Origin: Oscheius onirici
Taxonomy: Eukaryota > Nematoda > Chromadorea > Rhabditida > Rhabditidae
Assembly (NCBI GenBank): GCA_932521025.1
Contig: OW051470.1
Span: 62,001 to 126,000, forward strand
Direction of reading: 5' to 3'
Length of the DNA stretch: 64,000 nucleotides
In this document: piece after piece, positions 55,866 through 64,000 of the stretch
How positions within the stretch are numbered: the first letter of the stretch is position 1
Layout of the letters: each line of letters begins with the position of its first letter
Notes under the pieces: model-generated
The model's input: the letters and a program-made list of their open reading frames with translations, nothing else
What the model was told of the DNA's origin: nothing
Databases searched by the model: none
Program-made: the position numbers and the translations under genes

Positions 55866-57774
55866 TCCTTTGCTACTCCAGACGATTGAATTCTCTTAGA
55901 TTGTTCTGGATTCTCAACAGGAAAGATTTTATCCCAAAGTTTGCAATTTTATACAAGTTTCTGTAGAAATTCATTTAAAGTTATAAAAAAACGAGGTTAG
56001 CATCGACCTTCCAGGGCTAAAGATATCTTGTCTTCTGCTGTCATTTCTTTCTCGGACCCTCAGTTTCCCTTTCATTGCCCTCCAAATGAACTATCAAAGT
56101 CATAAGAACCCTTCGCGCACTTGCTTTTCCTGTCGTGACTTGTTAAAATCTAATTTGCGCACAAAACCTTCCCTCCTTATCCTCAATTAGAGCTGCATAC
56201 ATACAAACACATACAGAGACTTGGGAGCAATTTAAAATAGACAAACGCAAAGCTTTTTACAACTTTAATAGAGTTTCTATAGCAGCTTGTGTAAAATAGC
56301 AAATCTTGCGACGCTGTGGGGATGACGTCAGCCAACTCTTCAATGCCGCCTGCACTCTGACGTCTTCTCTACTGGTAGATGTCTAGCTCATCGTCCGAGC
56401 TCGTTCGCCTTCACCACTAGAGAGGGAGACGACTCAACTCTCCACGTCGTTTCCTCCGAACAGGAATTCTCTGACAGCTGACTACGTTTCTTCCGGAACA
56501 GGCCTGGTCCGTCACATAAAAATGGCAGCAGGAGACATCAATGCTCTGAAAAAGGTATTTCAAATTTCCATTCAGAATACCTTTCTTTTAGGTACAGGAT
56601 GGATGTGCCATTGAGCGTTGGTCTGGTGGAAAAGCTCACTATGATGTGGCTTCTTTCCTCCCACCCAACAAGCTGTTCCACACGCGGAAATGTAGAAAGG
56701 GTCGAACACAGTTTGTGGCCGTAACCATGATGCAACAGCTTCCGGGAATTTGAAGACTGGCGGGAACAACCAAGAACAAGAAGACTCCGGAGCAGCCCCT
56801 TCTTCTGCTCTACAGAAAGGAGAGGCAAGTACACCTGCTACTGACTCGTAGCTGCCAATCGCTCGATGCCATCGTTCAATGGGACATCGAAGGAGCGACC
56901 TTCACTCTGAAGATACCAGTTCTTTTGAAAGACACACCAGCTGGACGTGTTCAAGATGAGCCGGGAGGACATGGACAAGCCCTCGATGGAGACGAACGTG
57001 TGAGACGTGGGCTCGATGGAGAAGATCGTCTTGGACGTGATCAAGACGAGCCGGAAGGACGTGGACAAGCGACGAGCGTGTTGGACGTGGTCGCATTCAA
57101 CGTTGACACGGAGGGCAAGATGGCCGTGATGGGCCACGCCGCACTCGTAATGAAAAAGTTCGTGAACAGATGGCTCTTCATGTCGCCCGCCTGCAACGTG
57201 CCCGCTTGTTGAAGAAGTAGGGAATCATGATACTTTTCAAATAAAGTGGGTGCTTTAAAGTGTTTCAGTTGGGGGGTGGGGCAAATATTAACACGAGTCC
57301 GGTAGCCATCTCATCAAAAGTGGGCGTCGACCATAATAGTGCTTGGTAAATGTTCAGCTGGCAAATCGAATTACTCTTAAGAGTAACTCATGGGCCCCAT
57401 GAACTAGGTTGCCAGCTTCATTTCTGTCCATAAATTTCCGTCCGAAAAGTCGCTGCTCGGCCAACCCTGATCCAAACAGTCTCTGCCTCAACAGAGCGAA
57501 TGGTAAGAGTACAAGAGTAGGTAAGCGTCGGAATCCAAGAAATCCTTGTTTTTGGATGAGCCACTCTTATGTGAGGCAACAAAAACTGGCAGGACCAAGG
57601 CTGCCAGCTTCATGTTCTGACAGTAAAATGTATACGATTAATCGAGAAAAGTCTCAAATGACCCCCGAAATAGCCCGTGTTTGTAGAAGCTCTACAGTTC
57701 AAACAATGATCATGCGGATCTATAAATATGGATGAAAATTGACCAATTGTCCTTTGGCTTCCAAACTTCTAGTC
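55866..57774. other. intergenic; decayed coding-like stretch at 56.5-57.2 kb
   Basis: From ATG 56523 a short exon (MAAGDINALKK) can splice at about 56552-56590 to VQDGCAIERWSGGKAHYD and DVASFLPPNKLFHTRK, but the frame ends at 56754. Farther on, two 40-bp direct repeats (56939-56979 and 57031-57071, encoding SRED/SRKD MDK-type peptides) are separated by a stop. It looks like a broken repetitive gene. No confident model. Confidence 0.3.
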
Positions 57775-58345
57775 ATGACCGCTTTCAAAGAGATAATTTT
57801 CAAGTTTTCATATAGAGTACGTAAACCAAAAGTCGAAATACACTCCCATTTTCAGAAAATTTTACTTTTATTCACAATTCTTGTTCTTTTGCTCAGGATC
57901 GGCATTTTTATCAACAATTTGGTGGTTTTTGAACCGAGTGGCATAGCAGTGATCAGTCTGATCATCGTTATCGTCAAGGTTCGTTTATAAAGAAACATTT
58001 TGGATTGGATTTTTTCAGCTCTGTTTTACCGGCCTGGTCCTCGTCTCTGCCGCTACAAGAAAACTCTCGCTCATCAGGATTTCCTTCTGGATAACAGTCT
58101 TTGATATTCTCCTCACCCTTATTCTCTTCCTCTACGCAATAATTCTGATCGTTGTCATTCTCAGCAATCGAAATACCGTTGTTGGATGGTATGTGCTGAT
58201 CATATATGTGATCATACTGGCCGTTGAATGTCTCTGGCTTTGGACTATCAGGAAGACTCGAAGAGAATTGGAAGAGGAGGAGAGAAAAAAAAGAGCTTCG
58301 CTTTTTAGCTCGAAGGCGATACCATCACCTTGGTCAATGAAATAA
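57775..58345 (+). CDS. small tetraspan membrane protein, member E
   Basis: Exons 57775-57816, 57856-57978 and 58019-58345 total 492 nt (163 residues). The 14-codon leader ends FKFSYR before a phase-0 intron; a TATAAAT box lies about 55 bp upstream. Helices: ILLLFTILVLLLRIGIFI, LIIVIVKLCFTGLVLVSA, WITVFDILLTLILFLYAII and VLIIYVIILAVECLWLW, then LWTIRKTRRELEEEE and a basic tail (ERKKRASLFSSK). The CCGCAAR leader is absent, but the gene plan and the WTIRK end tie it to the family. Confidence 0.7.
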
Positions 58346-58544
58346 AGGAAATATTTTTCTGTTTTCGAGAGAAATGTCGAGAAAACGAGAGACAGAAAGA
58401 CTGATTATTCATCATTGATCAGTAAAAAATAATCTTCTATAAACAGATTGGACTGCCGTTTCAAAATTCTTTACCGCTCCTTCATTTTCTCACCACAAAC
58501 AAAATGATTCAAACTGATATGGGACATTATAAAATGTGGAGATA

Positions 58545-59116
58545 ATGACAGACGATACTTTCTTCATGACCGATTACTGTGCTTGGGCCACTCCAAGGGT
58601 AAGTTTAAACTACTTAAATTTAAAGATTTTATTCTAGAGTACTCTAATCTGCTGGGCTCTTGCCAGCATAATCTGGAACCTCTACTACCTGTTGAGCATC
58701 AAGTTTTCGGACGATCTCGACACGCACGATGCCTTCACAATTGCTAGTGCTTTTCTAAATGCGAGTATGGGAACATACATAAATAATATTTTTCAGATTT
58801 TCCTCGATATCTATGTCGTCGTCTTCACCGCCGCCAACAAGCCGAAGTGGCTCAAGATAGGGCTATATATTATTGTAACTCTCCGAAGAAAAAAAACAAA
58901 ATTCACTTTCAGTTTGGCAATGTTTTGATCCTGATAATCTGTCTAATCTTGGGCATTCTTCACTCTTTTAGAGTAATTGGAAACGACGAGGCTAAGAATA
59001 AGTTTGCTGCCGTTACGTCACTTCTGGTCAAGGCACTAGTCAACATTTTCTTGCAAGGCTTAGAGTTCCTATGGATTCTGAGCATCGTGGATGAAGAAGG
59101 AGGATTCAGACGATAG
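58545..59116 (+). CDS. small tetraspan membrane protein, member F
   Basis: Exons 58545-58598, 58638-58874 and 58913-59116 total 495 nt (164 residues). The 18-codon leader ends CAWATPR before a phase-0 intron. Helices: LICWALASIIWNLYYLLSI, FLDIYVVVFTAANK, FGNVLILIICLILGILHSF and LVKALVNIFLQGLEFLWIL. An acidic tail (VDEEGGF) replaces the usual basic end. It lies 200 bp downstream of member E on the same strand. AATAAA-like signals follow at 59165. Confidence 0.68.
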
Positions 59117-61036
59117 CTTATGTATTAATTTTCGGGTTTATCTCTCAGACTACCTCTATTTCTTAATAAACATCCCTGTGACTGACAGTTTCTGTATCAG
59201 GGTGTGTACTTAATCTTGAAATTTTTTCTGGGTCACTATGCTCCCAACCAGCTAGAAGGCTATTTTCAAAAAGAAAAGAAAGGGCAAGCTTCGCTGAGTA
59301 AGATGCTGCATAGAGATCAGAGGCCATAGTTCAAAAATTTTGAGTACCAGCTCAAAATATGAAATTTAGAAAGCAAAAACGCCTTTTTAAAAATGGAAAG
59401 CGCACATCCCACGCGATTTAAAAAATTCTGACAACGCAGTTTTGTAGCTTTTCATAAGTAAAATTTTCAGCCGAGACCCGGTTTCCAGGAATTTTTTTTT
59501 TTGACTGAGCACTGGGCGGCTCAAAAACCCGAAATGACCAACGTTCGCCAGTTGCACAGTTGCATAACACAATGGATTTCAAAAAATCGACCGCTGCACC
59601 TTAAAAGAGCTCAATCTTTGCTACAAAATCCTGCATGGATTTTTTAATTTGAAGGACTGAACAGTCCCTGAACTGAACAGACTCTATCTCTCTGTCCCTC
59701 TGTCCCTCTGTCTCTCACCGCACCTTGACCCATGTTTGTCCATGTCGTAACGCAACATCCTCTCCCACTGTGTGTATGATTCAGGTGTGCCGTAGGGCGG
59801 GTTGTGATCGATTATTATGTAAGCGATGGAAGGTGGGAGCGCGGCGACAGAAGAGAGCCTTGACTCGACGGAGACGCCAGTATTTGCTTTGTGAATCAGA
59901 CGATTCGGCCGGTCGCTCCCGCGCTGTACAGCCCGCTGGCCGAGGACTGTGCTCACCTGGAGAGCCTGACTACTGACCGTTATTATTAGTCCTTCTGCTA
60001 CTATTATTTGTTCACGTTTCAATCTATTTTTGATCGGTTTGGGGCCGTTTTTTTGCCCTTTACTCGTACGTGTTTTCCTCTCAAACATCGATCTTTTTGA
60101 AGTGAAAACTAGCATATCCGATTCGTGTAGCTTTCATTCCAACTCTGAAAGGATCCAATCTAGTATCTGTTCAATCAATCAGTGAGAGTCAATCAGCTGA
60201 CTATTGATTAAACTATTGGATCTTATATTTTCTTCCTTAATTGTCTATCTATTCAAATGTATTTTTCTAGAATATTTTTGAAGACTTTACTTAAAAGGCG
60301 CTATGTGCGATGATTGAAAAGTCTAAAAACCTATTGTTTCCAGTCAGTTTCTCATTCTTTTCCGATACTTTTCTACCCTCAAGAGATCTTTTTTCTGAAC
60401 AGTATTTGAGCTGTGTCTCTTAATGAAAAGCCAACCTTTTTCGATTCTACACTTTTTTCAGTGAATGTTTCATGACTACTAGTGATTTACTATTTGGAAG
60501 TATCCAAACAATCGACATGCTTTCTCTTCCTGTTATCCTACTGCTTTCCCTCCAAAATTTCACAAACAAGTGTTATGACTCACATTTCACAACTGATAAC
60601 AAGGCTTTTCCGGGCCGAAACCGCCTCTCTCTTCCCCTCCAGCCGCCTCCTCTCCTGTTATTGACTGTTCGCATGCATCTCCGCTTACGCATACTATACA
60701 AATAGGTAGACAGAAATTGGAAACTTTGCTTGTTAGGTGAAGTCTCTTTGACCTTGATTTGGGTTTTCCTTTTCATTCGTCCAGACAGTATGATCAAATC
60801 TGTCTGTTCCTCTGGAAAAATACTGTTTCTGCGTTTTTCACCAAATTCAGGACGAAGACCTTATTTTCCCTTGATACTCTCTCCTTGGCTGACTCTTGAT
60901 AACTTTTATAAGTTCCCAATTTTCGAAGTCTCCATTTTCTAACGATCTGTTCCAAGCCAATCAATTCCCCTTCTCATCAATCCCGTTGTGTTCTTGTTCT
61001 CAATTTGCCTCTTTAAAATCATACATTTTCAGAGCC
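59117..61036. other. intergenic; one orphan exon candidate
   Basis: On the minus strand, 59982-59720 has strong coding character (QRAVQRGSDRPNRLIH, SRLSSVAALPPSIAYII, YTQWERMLRYDMDKHGS) and ends at a donor (CAAG|GTGCGG), but no partner exon is found downstream. The rest is AT- and CT-rich with no gene seen. Confidence 0.35.
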
Positions 61037-61762
61037 ATGGCGGTTCCAAAACAACTTTTTCTCTGTATGGGCATCAAGGTGCTCGTAGTGGTGAGTTCCA
61101 TTTCTAAATTACTAGCTTTCAGCACACTTTGATTACGACAGTAAATTAAAAACTTCAGCTCCTGACAATTGCCGTTCTGGCTCTCCTCGACCCGACTTAC
61201 GTTACCGCCTACATTTCGATCAACTACGAAATTGTCATCATTTACATTGTCTCGGCTCTGACTCTCTTGTACTGTATTGCTTCCTGCATCATCTATTTCC
61301 TGATTGGACGCGGAAGAGGAGATGGAGAGGAGGACTATGTTCCTACTAATCTGGCCATGACTGTGAGATATTTAATTTCTTTGCGATATTCTATTGATTT
61401 TTGGAATAGATCAAAATTCTGACAGTTTAAAAGCTGAAAAACTATGTGTTTTGTTAAAAACTCAACAGTTTTATCCACTATCTCATCTTGAAAATGGGTA
61501 TTTTTTTCAGGAAGTCATCCTCTGCACAGCCGGCATCATGGGCTGGCTCATCATCATCGGAATTGGTGGAACTGTCTCTCAGAGAACCATCATCGAGACT
61601 GGCGAACGATTCGGCTGGCTGGCTGCCTGTGCCGGAATCATTACCGGCTGTCTTCTCGGCATTGCCGGCATGTTCATCTTGACCATCGTCAACGACAAAA
61701 TCCTCAGTCGTCGTCCCAAATACGAGCGTGGACCGGCTATCAATCAATACAACAACTATTAA
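61037..61762 (+). CDS. tetraspan membrane protein, divergent
   Basis: Exons 61037-61090, 61159-61362 and 61511-61762 total 510 nt (169 residues). Helices: FLCMGIKVLVVLLTIAVLAL, IVIIYIVSALTLLYCIASC, ILCTAGIMGWLIIIGIGG and LAACAGIITGCLLGIAGMFIL. Gly-rich later helices and a Tyr/Asn-rich tail (YERGPAINQYNNY) recall MARVEL/physin-type four-helix proteins. It lacks the AWTIKK end of the local family, though the short phase-0 first exon is shared. Probably a vesicle or plasma-membrane protein; function unknown. Confidence 0.68.
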
Positions 61763-62105
61763 TCTTGTGTAGCATAACTCAAAATAATCTACTTTAAGCC
61801 ATGTATCTCCTACTTTTGTTTGACCCAAGGATCATATCAGTTTGTTGATGAAGAATGTGATTTCTTTTCTGTTTAATGAATCCTAAGAATCTTATGTTTC
61901 TCCTTTCCCATAAAAGAACAACAAGAAATTCTGTGGAAAGAAGTACAAAAACCTGTCTTTGGAGCACTTTTTAATGGTATTTTATAAAGTTTGTAAGAGC
62001 TCGGAACATCGGAAAATACACAAACAGGCCTGTTTTCTCTCAATGCAGACAATGTGAAAGCAAACGCTGGTTTTCCAATCATTTTTATTCCACATTCACC
62101 ACAAT

Positions 62106-62364
62106 TCATCCGCTCATAACAGAACCAGCGTCCTGATCATCACAAATTCCCTTGCAGTAGTTACAATCGGCTTCTCCTTTGGACTGACAAAGTTGAGCAC
62201 ATTCCTTCTCCAGCTTGGCACAAGGACGGTCTTCCTGAGCCAGCTGAAAAATGGATTGTGGAGAAAAGGAAGAAAATGAAGAACATGGATTGGAGTGCTG
62301 AAAATGGAGAAAAACTTACCGAGAAACTGATGAGAATAAAGAGAAAGATGAAGAAGAGCTTCAT
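62106..62364 (-). CDS. secreted cysteine-rich peptide, 60 residues
   Basis: Exons 62364-62320 and 62243-62106 (phase 0). A clean signal peptide (MKLFFIFLFILISFSLAQ) is followed by a mature part of about 42 residues with six Cys in the pattern CX6CX3CX7CX2CX3C (RPCAKLEKEC...CNYCKGIC) and an acidic tail. Six Cys suggest three disulphides. Nematodes have many such peptides with immune, signalling or structural roles; I cannot choose among them. Confidence 0.65.
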
Positions 62365-62519
62365 TTTGGGAGAGAATGGGAAGAGGACTGGAAGTTTACA
62401 AAGGCTGCCACGTGTTTAGACGAGAAAAAAGAATGGGATGCCAGTGTGGGAAAGAGAAAAAAAAGCAGAGAAACAAAGAATGGGAAAGAGAAGCTTGGGT
62501 AGAATTTAGGATGACCGGA

Positions 62520-62957
62520 AAGGGAAGGTCATCGACTCGAACTTTCTCGAAAAACCTTGCGAATTCAAGCCTTTCTGCTTTTTTAACCTTTTTCGATAAT
62601 ACTCTCGATCGGTTTGAAGCAACAAATACTAAAACTGCCATCACAGGCGTGCTCAGGACCCTTGAAAACCCAAGGAACCAAAAAAAATGAAAACGAAACT
62701 CGTCGATTTCAGTACAATACTCATAAGTTTGGCAATTTTTTAACAGTTTTAAAATTCGTCCTCCGACCGGTTTTAAAGCAACAAAAAAGAAAATGGATAT
62801 CACCATCGTGTTCAGCACCCTCGAAACCCCCAGAAACTAAAATGCAAAAAAAACTTATTTTTGTCGGCGGGGATCGAACCAGGTAGCAAAAGTCTCCGAC
62901 CCTGTGAAAGCAGTGGTTAGAGGAAATTTTGAAATCTCTCCTTCTTGAGGAGAGCGA
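62520..62957 (-). mobile_element. tRNA-like SINE (copy 2, internally duplicated)
   Basis: Shares the blocks of the copy at 21603-22046. The CTTGCGAATTC...CAGGACCCT block occurs here, the CTCGTCGATTTCAG block at 62698, a second version of the GACCGGTTTTAAAGC...AACCCCCAGAAACT block at 62765-62837, and GGCGGGGATCGAACC with GTCTCCGACCCTGTG at 62868-62916. The minus strand carries the B box GGTTCGATCCCC and GTCGG...CCGAC ends. The order of blocks differs from copy 1, so one or both copies are rearranged. Confidence 0.6.
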
Positions 62958-64000
62958 CAGATTTGTACCACATGCAATTTAAAAGACTCTCCAGACGAAG
63001 GAATGACAAAAAAGTATTGGAAACAACGAAGACTCAAGCAAAGGAACGGCTAACCTGATTGGTACAAAGACAGCCAAAATTCCGCTAACATCTTCAAGTA
63101 AAATTTGTTCGACTTTCTGTCTGTCCCACAAGGAGTCGCTGTTTTCCCATCGTGATCCTCAAACTAGCCTTCTTCCATCTCATTTTCACCTACAGGCCGC
63201 ACTCTCTCCATGCATCATTAACTTTCGCCAGCACAGTTTGAAAAAAGTTCCGGTCAGCATATAATTTCACCAGTGTATTGACTCCTACTTCGTCTGACCA
63301 ACAACTTTCTCTACTGTACTGTTCAGCTGAAAAGTTCTGGTCAAGAGATTATGTAAGCTGAGCGGGGGAACTGGTATTCTTGCGCCTCTTTCATGGGATT
63401 GCTGTGTGAGAATGACCAGCCCTTTTTTGCATTGGAGAACAGCTTCGATTCTTTTACTGTTACTGTGAGTTTTCTCCCTGAGTCAGACTCTCTCAACATA
63501 TTGTCTTCCTCCAGTAGAACTATTCCGACTATTCTGTCTCTCTGATTGAACATACTCTCTCCCATTGACTGCCTCAAAAGGTTGTAATCTGTCCCTTCTT
63601 TTGTCACTCTCCGACTCTTTTGTCAGACTGACCTCCTCTGCTTGAGGACAGATCTCACAAACTGTCTTTCACTCTCTCACCCGCTGGGTGTCCCCTATCC
63701 ACACATCTGCCCATCTTGATCACTTGACCTTCACCATTTTGATGATTTCTCATACTTCATAGATTCCCTTTTCTTTCAGACAAAAACCAGCTTGTTCACA
63801 AAAAATATTCACATGAGGCTTTTCTTCTCAGCACCTGTCGGCCGGCGCCGACAGGCGAGGCGACGAGGTGATTATGGCCTCCTTGATAGTTTTACAGCTG
63901 TGCCAAAACGACGAGACGACGACGACGGCCTTTTCTGTTTGAAATATAGTTTTTGGTGTAATTCTGAGAAGATGCCCTCGTTCTCTGTGTTGCCGGCCTC
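62958..64000. other. no gene seen
   Basis: CT-rich non-coding sequence to the right edge. An 88-codon minus-strand frame (63341-63607) has no support. A GC-rich hairpin lies near 63840. Confidence 0.4.
63834..63855. repeat. perfect 9-bp-stem GC hairpin
   Basis: CCTGTCGGC and GCCGACAGG flank a CGGC tetranucleotide. It is far more GC-rich than its surroundings. No downstream T run suggests a terminator, and its role is unknown. Confidence 0.6.

Overview
This is eukaryotic, intron-rich DNA, and the features point to a free-living or parasitic nematode. Introns are mostly 35-60 bp, 3' splice sites read TTTTCAG or close to it, genes are compact and lie on both strands, and the gene types fit: a C-type lectin/VWA secreted protein, arrestin-domain protein, PINCH LIM adaptor, C1GALT1-type glycosyltransferase and many small tetraspan membrane proteins. 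I cannot name the species. Gene models were joined by hand from reading frames and splice signals, so each exon boundary is a prediction; for most models the exon lengths add up to an intact frame.

Layout. 1-6.3 kb: the 3' end of an unknown gene, then a WDR81-like BEACH/WD40 gene (+). 7.6-13.9 kb: a long gene with a Shroom-type ASD2 C-terminus (+). 14.1-18.2 kb: two divergent unrecognised small genes, a C-type lectin/VWA gene (+) and a tetraspan gene (-). 18.2-21.2 kb: no convincing gene. 21.2-23.2 kb: a deleted, frameshifted DHTKD1 (2-oxoadipate dehydrogenase E1) remnant (-) carrying a tRNA-like SINE and overlapped by a small secreted-protein model. 24-47 kb: a domain peppered with about 57 copies of a short hairpin repeat and holding a Cys-rich secreted protein, an arrestin (+), a C1GALT1-like enzyme (-), PINCH (-) with a gene nested in its intron, and most of a family of small four-helix membrane proteins. 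47.7-52.3 kb: a four-RRM protein and a divergent pair of RING-RRM genes. 52.3-64 kb: more tetraspan genes, several MITE or foldback elements, a 60-residue secreted Cys-rich peptide and a second SINE copy.

Most striking features. (1) The hairpin repeat: about 39 bp, ends GCCACA...TGTGGC, inner stem CGACA/TGTCG. It mostly occurs as same-orientation doublets spaced about 50-52 bp, lies in either orientation, sits only in introns and intergenic DNA, and is confined to 23.97-47.11 kb. (2) An expanded tetraspan family with conserved architecture: a very short first exon, a phase-0 intron, four helices, about 145-176 residues, and an AWTI(K/R)(K/R)-type end. One member has lost a splice donor and appears to read through the former intron. 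(3) A divergent pair of genes fusing a RING finger to an RRM.

Functional links between neighbours are few, as expected of nematode gene order. The RING-RRM gene at 50.3-51.1 kb and the four-RRM gene 115 bp downstream may form an operon, and the two RING-RRM genes share a 249-bp intergenic promoter region.
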